Part shown: positions 17,909-26,199 of the stretch, one piece after another
Layout: each line of letters begins with the position of its first letter
Numbering within the stretch: the first letter of the stretch is position 1
Assembly (NCBI GenBank): GCA_017455685.1
Contig: JAFSZH010000021.1
Location: 1-64,000, forward strand
Length of the DNA stretch: 64,000 nt
Direction of reading: 5' to 3'
Source of the DNA: Oscillospiraceae bacterium
GTDB taxonomy: Bacteria > Bacillota > Clostridia > Oscillospirales > Oscillospiraceae
Made by a program: the position numbers and the translations under genes
Notes under the pieces: model-generated
What the model was told of the DNA's origin: nothing
Database searches by the model: none
The model's input: the letters and a program-made list of their open reading frames with translations, nothing else

Positions 17909-19051
17909 TTATCTTTTTCCTTTCCCGGTCTCTCCGACTACGTCGGCGTAGATCTGCCGGTAAGTCCCGGTGATCTTCTCCCAGTTGAAGCGTGCGGCCA
18001 ACTCCGGGCCCCGGGCGCTGATCTCTCTGTAATGCTCCAGGCACAGCAGGATCTTTTCCACCACGTCCTCCGTGGACCGGGGGGCGGCGCCGTAGCCCGC
18101 AGCACCCTCGGGGAACTGGCCGTAAAAACCCTCACCCACCGAATAGATCACCGGCAGACGCTGGCTCAGCGCCTCTGGGTAAACCAGTCCGAAGGTCTCA
18201 TCCGTGGAGGGCATGACGAACAGATCGTGCTCCCGGTAGACGCGGATCAGCTGCTCCTTGGGCATGGGCTCCAGGTAGGTGAAGAAATCGTCCTCCCGCA
18301 GCTTTTCCAGCATCTGGGCGTCCTCCGCTTTGCCTACCAGAGTGAAATGGACGTCATAGCCCCGCCGGATCAGCTCCCGGGCGGCGTCCGCGGTGCGCAG
18401 GGGGTTTTTGTACTTCATCAGCCGCCCCACCAGCAGAAAGCGCAGCCTGCCGCTCTCGACAGCGCGCAGTCTCTCTTCGTCCAAAGGCGGCGCAGGATTT
18501 TCGATCCAGAAGGAGTCGATGCCGTTGGGAACGATCACGCTCTTTTCCAGCACCATGTCCCACAGGGCCCGGGGGACGTACTTCTCCAGCAGGATGCGCC
18601 GGTATTCCTCCGAGAGGAAGAAAACCCGGGAGGCGTTTTTCAGGATCCGGATCCCCCGGGGACGCAGCAGCCAGCGGCGCTTGAAAAAGCCGTTGACGTC
18701 CGTATTCCGGACGGCCACCACGTAGGGGATGCCATATTTTTTCGACAGCCGCATGGCGCAGTTGCCGTCTGTGAACAGCGTATAGGCGTGGATGCAGTCA
18801 AACTCCCCCACGGGCCAGGTCTGCTCCACGCTTTTGAGGATCTGCTCCTGTTTTTTGAAATAGATATACCGGTCAAAGCGACGGAAGCAGACGGAGACGT
18901 GCTCGTCCTTCTCCGGGACAAAATCTTTCCAGGCCTCCCGACCGTCGCTGGGGATGAACACCCGGTGCTCCCCCTCACGGTCCAGCAGGCGGAACATGGT
19001 GCGGTGGAGCTTCGTGCCGATATAGTTGCAGTTGATGTGAAGTACCCGCAT
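17909..19051 (-). CDS. Glycosyltransferase family 4 (GT-B)
   Basis: 380 residues. Starts MRVLHINCNYIGTKLHR; contains IVPNGIDSFW, LLVGRLMKYKNPLRTADAA and PSTDETFGLVYPEALSQRLPVI with the E-x7-E motif. TGAGGAAG precedes the ATG; 16 bp separate it from the deacetylase stop. Predicted cytoplasmic sugar transfer to the growing lipid-linked oligosaccharide. Confidence 0.88.
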   Translation of the reverse strand: MRVLHINCNYIGTKLHRTMFRLLDREGEHRVFIPSDGREAWKDFVPEKDEHVSVCFRRFDRYIYFKKQEQILKSVEQTWPVGEFDCIHAYTLFTDGNCAMRLSKKYGIPYVVAVRNTDVNGFFKRRWLLRPRGIRILKNASRVFFLSEEYRRILLEKYVPRALWDMVLEKSVIVPNGIDSFWIENPAPPLDEERLRAVESGRLRFLLVGRLMKYKNPLRTADAARELIRRGYDVHFTLVGKAEDAQMLEKLREDDFFTYLEPMPKEQLIRVYREHDLFVMPSTDETFGLVYPEALSQRLPVIYSVGEGFYGQFPEGAAGYGAAPRSTEDVVEKILLCLEHYREISARGPELAARFNWEKITGTYRQIYADVVGETGKGKR

Positions 19052-19067
19052 GCGGCTTCCTCAGCGT

Positions 19068-19712
19068 TCAAAGGACCCACCGGACGGTCTCGAAGACCTC
19101 GGCGTACTGTTTCCCGATCTGGATTCCGTGGCAGTGGGCCAGAGAGAGCAGGTAATCCTCGGAGGTATAGTCCCGGATGCCCTGAGAGGCATAGCAGGCC
19201 ACCGCCCGGGCCTTGGCGCGGACGTGACGCTCCTCCAGGGTAATATAGATCTGATTGTCGAAGCTCAGATCGTTCCAGGGCTCTTCATAGCCAAGGATGC
19301 CGGTTTTTTTGAATGCCCGCAAGGCCTCCTCGGCCACGGTGTGGTGGTCCTGATGAACGTCATGAAGCGAGGGGGCGAACACCAGATCCGGCCGGATGGT
19401 ACGGTTGAGCTTTACCATGTCCTCCAGGATTTCCTGGCGGAAGGCGGGGAATTTGCGCACAGGGTAATGGAAGAAGGTCACGCGGTCCTCCCCTACTCCC
19501 AGGCTGGCCGCGGCGGCCAGCTGCTCCCGGCCCAGAATGTCTTTGGGGAAGCCCGCCGGTACGGATTCCTCGCAGGTGGAGAATACCGCATAGAAGACCT
19601 CCGCGCCCTCCTCCAGCAGCCGGGCCACGGCGCCGCCGGCACCCAGTTCTCCATCGTCGGTATGGGGCGCCAGCACCAGGATCCTTTTATCTTTGGCGTT
19701 CAATCCCATCAT
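19068..19712 (-). CDS. PIG-L/LmbE family N-deacetylase
   Basis: 214 residues from the ATG at 19712 (GGAGGAG upstream); an ATG one codon later is equally placed, while longer readings run into the neighbouring gene. The zinc motif PHTDDGELGAGG corresponds to the family's AHPDDxE pattern, and DVHQDHHTVAEEA provides the second metal/catalytic histidine region. Enzymes of this family remove N-acetyl groups from GlcNAc-like sugars. In this operon it may deacetylate a sugar of the repeat unit or of a nucleotide sugar. Confidence 0.85.
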   Translation of the reverse strand: MMGLNAKDKRILVLAPHTDDGELGAGGAVARLLEEGAEVFYAVFSTCEESVPAGFPKDILGREQLAAAASLGVGEDRVTFFHYPVRKFPAFRQEILEDMVKLNRTIRPDLVFAPSLHDVHQDHHTVAEEALRAFKKTGILGYEEPWNDLSFDNQIYITLEERHVRAKARAVACYASQGIRDYTSEDYLLSLAHCHGIQIGKQYAEVFETVRWVL

Positions 19713-19713
19713 G

Positions 19714-20433
19714 TCAAATCTCCTCCTGTCCGGCGCGGACGTTCTCCCAGAAGATCCGCCGTGTTTCGTCGATGCCGCAGTTGAAAAGGACATCCAGGCC
19801 GCTGATGCCCGGCACAAAGACGCTCGTGTTTTTCTGTGGGTATTCCGGCAGCTTAAAGGACTGATAAACCACCCGGATCCCCGCGTCGGCAAACATCTGC
19901 ATATCCATATACTTTCTGGCCCCATTGCCGGAAAGATAGGAGTCCGCTCCCACCTGCCGCAGCAGCTGGATGAGATAATCGCTTTTCTTTCCCTCCGTCT
20001 CCCCCAGGGCGCTCTGATAGACCAGAGGGGTCTGTACGTCCAGCAGGCGGCGCATGATATGGACAGAGGCGTCCGTCACCTGCCAGAGATAGTCGTATTT
20101 CTCCGTGAAGATCGGCTCGATCTCCGCCCAGATCTGGTCATAATACGGATGACGGCGGTAGTTGTCCCAGATAAAATTCTTCTGCCGTGTCTGCCAGTCC
20201 ACTGCGGTGTTGATCTCCAGCTCGTTATAGGGCCGGTCCATGTAGCCCTTCTTCTGGAACGGAATGGTGATGTACTTTTTTTCCCCGTTTTTTGCCAGAA
20301 GCTGGTGGCGGAACATGTAAGAGGCGTCCGTGAGCTGCACTCTGTCCAGCAGGATGAACACGTCGCTCTTTGCCATTTTATCCATGTACCCCATCCAGGG
20401 GAAATAGTGATGCTGATGGATCCCAGCGATCAT
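19714..20433 (-). CDS. WbqC-like family protein
   Basis: 239 residues. The opening IAGIHQHHYFPWMGYMDKM, then DVFILLDRVQLTDASYMFRHQ and TIPFQKKG, match the WbqC-like family found in O-antigen and capsule loci, whose biochemical role is not settled. First gene of the operon, about 50 bp after the predicted transcription start, with AAAGGA before the ATG. In other loci these proteins accompany deacetylase or amino-sugar genes, as here. Confidence 0.82.
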   Translation of the reverse strand: MIAGIHQHHYFPWMGYMDKMAKSDVFILLDRVQLTDASYMFRHQLLAKNGEKKYITIPFQKKGYMDRPYNELEINTAVDWQTRQKNFIWDNYRRHPYYDQIWAEIEPIFTEKYDYLWQVTDASVHIMRRLLDVQTPLVYQSALGETEGKKSDYLIQLLRQVGADSYLSGNGARKYMDMQMFADAGIRVVYQSFKLPEYPQKNTSVFVPGISGLDVLFNCGIDETRRIFWENVRAGQEEI

Positions 20434-20490
20434 GTGGCGTCCTTTCCCGCCCGCCGAAAAGAGCGGTCGAAAATATGTCTATTCTTATCT

Positions 20491-20518
20491 ATTATATCAG
20501 TACAGGCCTTTTTTGCAA
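20491..20518 (-). promoter_or_regulatory. Promoter of the glycosyltransferase operon
   Basis: TTGCAA (20513-20518), a 16-bp spacer, and a consensus TATAAT (20491-20496) with the extended TGA immediately before it, on the minus strand. Confidence 0.75.
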
Positions 20519-20573
20519 TCTTTTTTTCCCTCCGTCCGGGTCGGGACGCAGGGAAACGGGGCGAAAATAGGCC

Positions 20574-20602
20574 TTGTGATTTACCGCTCCGAATGGTATA
20601 AT
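20574..20602 (+). promoter_or_regulatory. Promoter of the GT2-ugd unit
   Basis: TTGTGA (20574-20579), a 17-bp spacer, and consensus TATAAT (20597-20602). Divergent from the glycosyltransferase operon promoter 80 bp away. Confidence 0.75.
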
Positions 20603-20697
20603 TTTTTGATGTGAATGCCGACCGTCTTCGTTCTTTTGGCTTTTTCCGAAAACGAAACGGTCCCGGGCACGGAAAAAGGTCGAATGAGGGGTCCGAT

Positions 20698-21501
20698 ATG
20701 TCTTCACTTGTGAGCGTCATCATGCCCACGTACAACTGCGGAAAATATATAGCCGATTCCCTGGATTCCGTGCTCCGGCAGACGGTGGACGACTGGGAGA
20801 TCCGGATCGTGGACGACTGCAGCACGGACGACACGGCGGAGGTCGTCAGGCCGTATCTGGAGAGATATCCCAACATCCACTTTGCCCGTCTTCCCCGGAA
20901 CGGGGGCCCGGCCGCGGCGCGCACGGAGGCGATCCGCCAGGCCGAGGGCAAGTTCTGCGCGTTTCTGGATTCCGACGATCTATGGATGCCGGACAAGTTG
21001 GAAAAGCAGCTGGCTTTTATGAAAAAGACCGGGGCCGCGTTTTCCTGCGCCGCCTATCGGCAGATGGACACCGACGGAAACGATCTTGCCACGGTGGTCG
21101 TCCCGCCAGAGAAGACCGATTACGGAAAATGCATCCGGCTCTCCAACCCCATCGGGAATCTGACCGCCGTGTACGATCAGGAAGCGCTGGGTAAGTTTGC
21201 CGTGCCGCCCATCCGCAAGAGAAACGACTTTGCCCTGTGGCTGCAGATCCTGAAAAAGACCACGTACTGCTATGGCATGGACGAGGTGCTGGGGGTCTAC
21301 CGGGTGGGCCGGTCAGAGTCGGTGAGCCACAACAAGCTGGCCCAGGCGACGTATCATTGGCAGCTCTATCATCAGATCGAAGGCCACAGCCTTCTGCGGA
21401 GCGCGTTTGAGATGGGCTGCTGGGCGTTCGTAAAGGGTACCGGCATCGGGCTGGATATCCGGCGCGCGGAAAAGCCGACTGACCCCACGGAAAAAGACTA
21501 A
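20698..21501 (+). CDS. Glycosyltransferase family 2
   Basis: 267 residues from the ATG at 20698 (GAGGGG six bases upstream); an earlier ATG at 20611 has no ribosome site and would add a non-conserved tail. [29 protein letters not shown] and FLDSDDLW (DxD) define the GT-A fold. Forms a two-gene unit with the UDP-glucose dehydrogenase, so a uronic-acid donor is possible, though this is only context. Confidence 0.88.
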   Translation: MSSLVSVIMPTYNCGKYIADSLDSVLRQTVDDWEIRIVDDCSTDDTAEVVRPYLERYPNIHFARLPRNGGPAAARTEAIRQAEGKFCAFLDSDDLWMPDKLEKQLAFMKKTGAAFSCAAYRQMDTDGNDLATVVVPPEKTDYGKCIRLSNPIGNLTAVYDQEALGKFAVPPIRKRNDFALWLQILKKTTYCYGMDEVLGVYRVGRSESVSHNKLAQATYHWQLYHQIEGHSLLRSAFEMGCWAFVKGTGIGLDIRRAEKPTDPTEKD

Positions 21502-21521
21502 TCACCAAGGAGGATATATTC

Positions 21522-22745
21522 TTGAAAATCACCGTTGCCGGCGTTGGCTACGTCGGGCTGAGTCTGGCGGTCCTGCTGGCCCAGAACCACGAGGTCACCG
21601 CCATCACCACCACGGAAAAGAAAGCGGAAAAGCTCAATCAGTTCATCAGCCCCATCCGGGACGACGAGATCGAGCGCTTCTTCCGGGAGGTCAAGGAGGG
21701 CTCCCGGAAGCTGGATCTGCACACCACCACGGACAAGGCCGCGGCCTACGGCTCCGCCGATCTGGTCATCGTGGCCACACCTACCAATTACGACGACGAG
21801 AACCAGTTCTTCGACACCTCCGCCGTGGAAGACGCCATCGAGTGGTCGCTGAAGGTCAATCCCGACGCCCTGATCGTCATCAAGTCCACCATCCCTGTGG
21901 GCTACACCGATTCCGTATTGAAGAAATACGGCGTGGACAACATCATTTTCAGCCCGGAATTCCTGCGGGAATCCAAGGCGCTGTATGATAACCTGCACCC
22001 CAGCCGCATCGTGGTCGGCGCCTGGGACGACCGCCGGAAGGACGCGGAAATGTTCGCGGATCTGCTGCTGGAGGGCGCCCGGACCGAGGAGCGCAGAGCC
22101 GGCGCGCCGGCCCAGGACATTCCCGTCCTTCTCGCCCATCCCACGGAGGCAGAGGCCATCAAGCTCTTTGCCAACACCTATCTGGCCGTCCGGGTCAGCT
22201 ATTTCAATGAGCTGGACACCTACGCCCAGAAGCGGGGTCTGGATACCCAGATGATCATCGACGGCGTCTGCATGGACCCGCGCATCGGCGGTCACTACAA
22301 CAACCCCTCCTTCGGCTACGGCGGCTACTGCCTTCCCAAGGATACCAAGCAGCTCCTGGCCAACTACAAGGACGTTCCCCAGACGCTGATCGAGGCGGTG
22401 GTGAAGTCCAACTCCGTCAGAAAGGATTTCATCGCCGATCAGATCATCGCCAGGAATCCGGGGACGGTGGGCGTTTACCGGCTGACCATGAAATCCAACA
22501 GCGACAACTTCCGTGCCTCCGCCATCCAGGGTGTGATGAAGCGCATCAAGGCCAAGGGTATCCCCATCATCATCTACGAGCCCACGCTGGAGGACGGCAG
22601 CGAGTTCTTCCGTTCCCGGGTCGTAAACGATCTGGAGCAGTTTAAGGCACAGAGCGACGTGATCCTGGCCAACCGCTTCGACGCCGACGTGCTGGGCGAC
22701 GTGAAGGACAAGGTCTATACCCGGGATCTTTTCCGGCGGGATTGA
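21522..22745 (+). CDS. ugd: UDP-glucose 6-dehydrogenase
   Basis: 407 residues, starting at a TTG eight bases after [27 protein letters not shown] binds [37 protein letters not shown], and the catalytic cysteine in [15 protein letters not shown] follow. The short length and YGGYCLPKD variant match the UDP-glucose dehydrogenases found in capsule loci. It would supply UDP-glucuronate to this locus, in addition to the uronic acid from the wbp operon. Confidence 0.88.
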   Translation: MKITVAGVGYVGLSLAVLLAQNHEVTAITTTEKKAEKLNQFISPIRDDEIERFFREVKEGSRKLDLHTTTDKAAAYGSADLVIVATPTNYDDENQFFDTSAVEDAIEWSLKVNPDALIVIKSTIPVGYTDSVLKKYGVDNIIFSPEFLRESKALYDNLHPSRIVVGAWDDRRKDAEMFADLLLEGARTEERRAGAPAQDIPVLLAHPTEAEAIKLFANTYLAVRVSYFNELDTYAQKRGLDTQMIIDGVCMDPRIGGHYNNPSFGYGGYCLPKDTKQLLANYKDVPQTLIEAVVKSNSVRKDFIADQIIARNPGTVGVYRLTMKSNSDNFRASAIQGVMKRIKAKGIPIIIYEPTLEDGSEFFRSRVVNDLEQFKAQSDVILANRFDADVLGDVKDKVYTRDLFRRD

Positions 22746-22760
22746 TTTTCGCCGCGCCCG

Positions 22761-22803
22761 ATAATAAAAGCTCTGCCGAGTTGCTCGGCAGAGCTTTTAT
22801 TAT
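22761..22803. terminator. Bidirectional terminator between ugd and the sugar transferase gene
   Basis: A perfect 20-bp stem with a TTG loop, flanked by A- and T-rich arms (ATAATAAAAG..CTTTTATTAT). Serves both converging genes and overlaps the sugar transferase stop codon. Confidence 0.9.
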
Positions 22804-24182
22804 GTCCGGGGTTCCGGCGTCTTTTCGGTCTGTGTTCCGCTCTGCTCCACGCCCTCCGTGCTTTCCTTGATGAAGATGATCTTCAGCGTGTAGAAGATCA
22901 GCTGCAGGTCCCACAGGAAGGAGGCGTGCTGGATGTAATAGAGGTCCAGCTTCACCTTGTCAGCGAAGGTGGTATTGTACTTGCCGTAGAGCTGGGCGTA
23001 GCCGGTGAGGCCCGCCTTGACCTTCAGCCGGTAATCGAACTCCGGGTATTCGGCACAGATCTGCTCATAAAATTCCGGACGCTCCGGCCGGGGCCCCACG
23101 ACGGACATGTCCCCTTTCAGGATGTTCCAGAGCTGAGGCAGCTCGTCGATGCGGGTGGCGCGGATGAACTCGCCCACTTTGGTGATACGGCTGTCGGACT
23201 TGCCCGCCATCACCGCGCCGGTGTCCTGCTCGGCGTTGACGATCATGCTGCGGAATTTGGTCAGCTGGAACTCCCTGCCTCCCTGGGTCAGCCGGGTCTG
23301 CCGGTAGAATACCGGGCCGCCGTCCTGTCGCTTCACGGCGATGGCCGTGGCAAGCATCAGCGGAGAGAGGATCACCAGTCCCAGAACGGAAGCCGCGATA
23401 TCAAAGAGCCGCTTTGCCCGCAGGTAACCCATATCCGGGCCCTCGGTATTGAGATTGAAGAGCAGCGCGTCTCCCAGAATGAAGCTGGAGGCGCTGCCCA
23501 CCATCACGTCGGAAACGCTGGGCAGCAGAATGGCCTCCTTGCCGGTGCGGAAGCAGTAATCCATGATATCCTGCCGCAGGGCGGGAGAGGTCTCCCCGAT
23601 GAGAACGGTCCTGTTGGCCCGGAGCGCCCGCTCGATCTCCTCCCAGGGGCGGTCGGCGGAGACCACGGTCTTGACGGAATAGCGGCTCCGGCGGCTGTCG
23701 AACTTCCGGAGGAAAAGATCGTTCCGGTCCTCGTCCTCCCGGATGTACAGCGCCTCCACAGGCGGCTCCATGACGGGCAGGACGACTCTCGCCAGGACGT
23801 ACAGCCCCGTCTCCACGATCCACTGGGCAAACGTCGTCAGAATGACGGCCCAGGGCCGCAGGATCCTGCCGGAGATCAGACACATGACGATGTAGATCAG
23901 CATGTTGGTGATGGTGCTGGCCAGAGCGAAGGAGAATACCAGCTCCCGGGTCCGGAACTGTCTGATCCGGTAGCCGCTGTACACCACCATCAGCAGTGCC
24001 AGCAGCAGACAGTACAGCAGCGAGAACAGCACGTTTCCCTTGTTGTAAAACGTGGCTGTCCTGTAAAAGTGCAGATACGTAAAATGGAACATATAGACGG
24101 GAACGCCCGTCAGCAGCACGTTGAATACGATGCTGGCACTGCTGCGCCGTGACCCCGGCTTGACGCCGCGAATTCTGTCCAT
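22800..24182 (-). CDS. Polyprenyl-phosphate sugar phosphotransferase (initiating enzyme)
   Basis: 460 residues. Four to five N-terminal membrane helices, a central Rossmann-like region, then the bacterial sugar transferase domain: AKRLFDIAASVLGLVILSP (membrane hairpin), GGPVFYRQTRLTQGG, FRSM, RIDELPQLWNILKGDMSVVGPRPE. These proteins (WcaJ/CpsE type) transfer a sugar-1-phosphate to undecaprenyl phosphate and begin repeat-unit assembly. AGGAGAG precedes the ATG. It has its own promoter and converges on ugd. Confidence 0.9.
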   Translation of the reverse strand: MDRIRGVKPGSRRSSASIVFNVLLTGVPVYMFHFTYLHFYRTATFYNKGNVLFSLLYCLLLALLMVVYSGYRIRQFRTRELVFSFALASTITNMLIYIVMCLISGRILRPWAVILTTFAQWIVETGLYVLARVVLPVMEPPVEALYIREDEDRNDLFLRKFDSRRSRYSVKTVVSADRPWEEIERALRANRTVLIGETSPALRQDIMDYCFRTGKEAILLPSVSDVMVGSASSFILGDALLFNLNTEGPDMGYLRAKRLFDIAASVLGLVILSPLMLATAIAVKRQDGGPVFYRQTRLTQGGREFQLTKFRSMIVNAEQDTGAVMAGKSDSRITKVGEFIRATRIDELPQLWNILKGDMSVVGPRPERPEFYEQICAEYPEFDYRLKVKAGLTGYAQLYGKYNTTFADKVKLDLYYIQHASFLWDLQLIFYTLKIIFIKESTEGVEQSGTQTEKTPEPRT

Positions 24183-24222
24183 GTGTGAATTCTCTCCTGT
24201 GTCAGTTTGCGTCTATCGGGCG

Positions 24223-24262
24223 AAAAAACGCCCTTATCTGATGATTTTATCAGATAAGGGCG
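24223..24262 (-). terminator. Terminator of the upstream GT-C gene
   Basis: A 14-bp perfect stem (CGCCCTTATCTGAT / ATCAGATAAGGGCG), followed on the minus strand by TTTTTT. Overlaps the next gene's promoter. Confidence 0.85.
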
Positions 24263-24272
24263 TTGATTGCAA
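24244..24272 (-). promoter_or_regulatory. Promoter of the sugar transferase gene, overlapping a terminator
   Basis: TTGCAA (24267-24272), 17 bp, TAAAAT (24244-24249) on the minus strand. The -10 lies in the loop of the preceding terminator, so a transcript starting here cannot form that hairpin. Confidence 0.6.
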
Positions 24273-24323
24273 GCCGCAAAACTTTAGTGGAAATAACACG
24301 GCATATGGAGATCATTCCCTGTT

Positions 24324-25799
24324 TCATGAACTGCCTCCCACGTATCTGTATATGGCAATGTCGTATCTATTCTCTATTACAGCGACACGCTCAAAAGAAA
24401 ACTCGTTTTCAAGACGCTCTGTCATATCGGAGCTGCTTCTTAAAAAGATCCACTCCGGAGGATCGTTCTGCAGCATGTCGTCTATTTCGTCCATGATCTC
24501 CGGCTGCGCTTCTGCCATCCATTCCTGTAAAGCAAAATACCGATAGCACGGCATCAGATCCGTATATAGATAGATTTGCGCGTTGTAGTTGTATCCCCAG
24601 ACCCGTTCTGTTCCTGCCGGGATGTACTCATTCAGTTGTTTGTATCTTGCGGCATCTCCGTCAAGCGAATGATAGATATCATAATAGTACGCTTTTCCCA
24701 CCTGCCGGACAAATTGGGGAGCAAACGGCACGAGAAAAAGCACCGTACAGAGAATGATGAGCGCTTTCAAGCGGTTTTTGTCAAAGTACGTTGTTATGTA
24801 TTCTATCAGGAGCGCGTAGTCAGCCGTTATGATCGGCGCCAGGATCAGATAGTAGTGCCGATACCCATACCCCAGCGTCATGGCGGCCGCCCCGGCAAGT
24901 CCAACGCAGTTCAGCGTCAACAGCACGGGAAAAGACTCTGCCGAGGCCTTTCGGAGAAATGGGCTAACGCATAATGTCATCAGGATTGGGAACACTCTTG
25001 CAAGAATGACAAGCCAATCCAACAAGGTTTTGGAAGAAGCGCCGCCCACGGCATAATGAAAATTGTGAAACAGGCTCGCTTCCATAAAACTGTCCAGTGC
25101 GCCAACCCGTGCAAAATAGACCAGAAAGGGTGTCACCACCAGCATCATACCTAAAATAACCGTTACAGCGTTTTTGCAGAGATCCAAAGGTTTTTTCTCC
25201 TTAATAAGCATGATGATGAACGCCAGGATCAGACCGCAGAGTGGGGCTGTGTTGGTGGCACGAAACATAAATAATACACCGAAACAGACACCATAAATCA
25301 AGCTGTACCGCAGGGGGTGCCCGAATGCACGCCTGTTTCTGCGAAGAAACTGCAGAGAAAGAAGCAGCGGGCGGATCAAAAAGGGAAGGGACCACTCCTC
25401 GGTCATGTTGCCCTCTTGTACTGTGCCGCAGAAAACAAAACAGAATACAAACAACGCCATATATTCATCCCGGGATTGCAACCAGTTCCGGGATATTTTT
25501 TTGATCCAAAGCAGAGATACGAAAAAAGAAAGCACCTGCAGCAGAAAAACGCCGAATCGGGACCCAGTGAGCGCATATCCGAGAGCGTTGATATAAAATA
25601 TCATGGGGCCTTTTTGATCATAAAGGTCCAGGTATGGCAAAAGGCCCTGGCGAATCCCCTTGCCGATCAACAGAAAAAAGGCTGAATCATATCCGTAATA
25701 GGAATTGAGAGGAGTATTGTATACCGACACGACCGCAATAAAGAGAAAGCTGAACGCCAACATGGACGGGCCCGACATGTATTTTTTCCAATGCCTCAT
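24324..25799 (-). CDS. Polytopic GT-C-like membrane protein
   Basis: 491 residues with about 11 membrane helices. An early extracytoplasmic loop carries YYGYDSAFFLLIGKGI and DLYDQKGP, in the place where GT-C enzymes keep acidic catalytic residues. The C-terminal soluble part (about 390-491) follows the last helix. Family assignment is tentative: a GT39/GT83-like transferase or an unrecognised polymerase are both possible. The gene is clearly richer in A/T at third positions than its neighbours, as is the regulator next door, which suggests recent acquisition. The ribosome site is weak (GTGGGG) and a start seven codons later is possible. Confidence 0.72.
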   Translation of the reverse strand: MRHWKKYMSGPSMLAFSFLFIAVVSVYNTPLNSYYGYDSAFFLLIGKGIRQGLLPYLDLYDQKGPMIFYINALGYALTGSRFGVFLLQVLSFFVSLLWIKKISRNWLQSRDEYMALFVFCFVFCGTVQEGNMTEEWSLPFLIRPLLLSLQFLRRNRRAFGHPLRYSLIYGVCFGVLFMFRATNTAPLCGLILAFIIMLIKEKKPLDLCKNAVTVILGMMLVVTPFLVYFARVGALDSFMEASLFHNFHYAVGGASSKTLLDWLVILARVFPILMTLCVSPFLRKASAESFPVLLTLNCVGLAGAAAMTLGYGYRHYYLILAPIITADYALLIEYITTYFDKNRLKALIILCTVLFLVPFAPQFVRQVGKAYYYDIYHSLDGDAARYKQLNEYIPAGTERVWGYNYNAQIYLYTDLMPCYRYFALQEWMAEAQPEIMDEIDDMLQNDPPEWIFLRSSSDMTERLENEFSFERVAVIENRYDIAIYRYVGGSS

Positions 25800-25829
25800 T
25801 CGTCAACCCCACTAAATTTAACAAAACGC

Positions 25830-25856
25830 AAAATGACATTCAGTGAATGTCATTTT
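25830..25856. repeat. 27-bp perfect palindrome, candidate operator 1
   Basis: Two 13-bp arms (AAAATGACATTCA / TGAATGTCATTTT) around one base. It contains TGACA-N9-TGTCA and lies between the GT-C promoter and its start codon. The one-base loop argues for a protein-binding site, not a hairpin. Confidence 0.65.
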
Positions 25857-25863
25857 TGTTTTG

Positions 25864-25893
25864 ACTATATCACATAATGGTGGCAGTTGACAA
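25864..25893 (-). promoter_or_regulatory. Promoter of the GT-C gene
   Basis: TTGTCA (25888-25893), 18 bp, TATAGT (25864-25869) with an extended TGA on the minus strand. It is flanked and overlapped by the two candidate operators. Confidence 0.55.
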
Positions 25894-25907
25894 GTAGTAA
25901 ATGTCAA
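25887..25907. promoter_or_regulatory. Candidate operator 2 (TGACA-N9-TGTCA)
   Basis: TTGACA / TGTCAA arms spaced by nine bases, the same half-sites and spacing as the palindrome at 25830-25856, 54 bp away centre to centre. Overlaps the -35 of the GT-C promoter and lies just upstream of the XRE gene. Confidence 0.55.
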
Positions 25908-25922
25908 ATGGGGCGATCTGTT

Positions 25923-26171
25923 ATGTACAAAAATAAAAGTGAATGGGGAAACAACCTGTGCGGGAAAAACGTTGCGCTTATCAGGAAGAAAAGGGTTCCG
26001 CGTACATCTCAAAGGGCTCTTGCGGAAATGCTCCAGCTTCAGGGAGTAGATCTGGACAAGAATGCTATCCAAAGGATTGAATCGGGGGAACGATTTGTGA
26101 CGGATATTGAACTGGTCGCGCTGGCAAAGGTGCTTGATGTGAAGATGGAAGAGCTTGTAAAAAACGTCTGA
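25923..26171 (+). CDS. Small XRE-family DNA-binding regulator
   Basis: 82 residues from the ATG at 25923 (GGGG nine bases upstream); an in-frame TTG at 25887 would place the operator inside the gene and has no ribosome site. A helix-turn-helix of the Cro/CI type fills the protein: NVALIRKKRVPRTSQRALAE, then DLDKNAIQRIESGERFVTDI, and ELVALAKVLDVKMEELV. Probably binds the two TGACA-N9-TGTCA sites as a dimer, controlling itself and the divergent GT-C gene. A/T-rich compared with surrounding genes. Confidence 0.85.
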   Translation: MYKNKSEWGNNLCGKNVALIRKKRVPRTSQRALAEMLQLQGVDLDKNAIQRIESGERFVTDIELVALAKVLDVKMEELVKNV

Positions 26172-26199
26172 ACGCCGAAGAAAGGGAGGGAAACACCTT

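Noticed and set aside
22761..22803. Long inverted repeat considered as an insertion-element end
   Set aside because: It is a single symmetric terminator between converging genes; no transposase or target duplication.
25887..25922. Upstream TTG/ATG starts for the XRE regulator
   Set aside because: They overlap the operator and -35 region and have no ribosome site; ATG 25923 has one.
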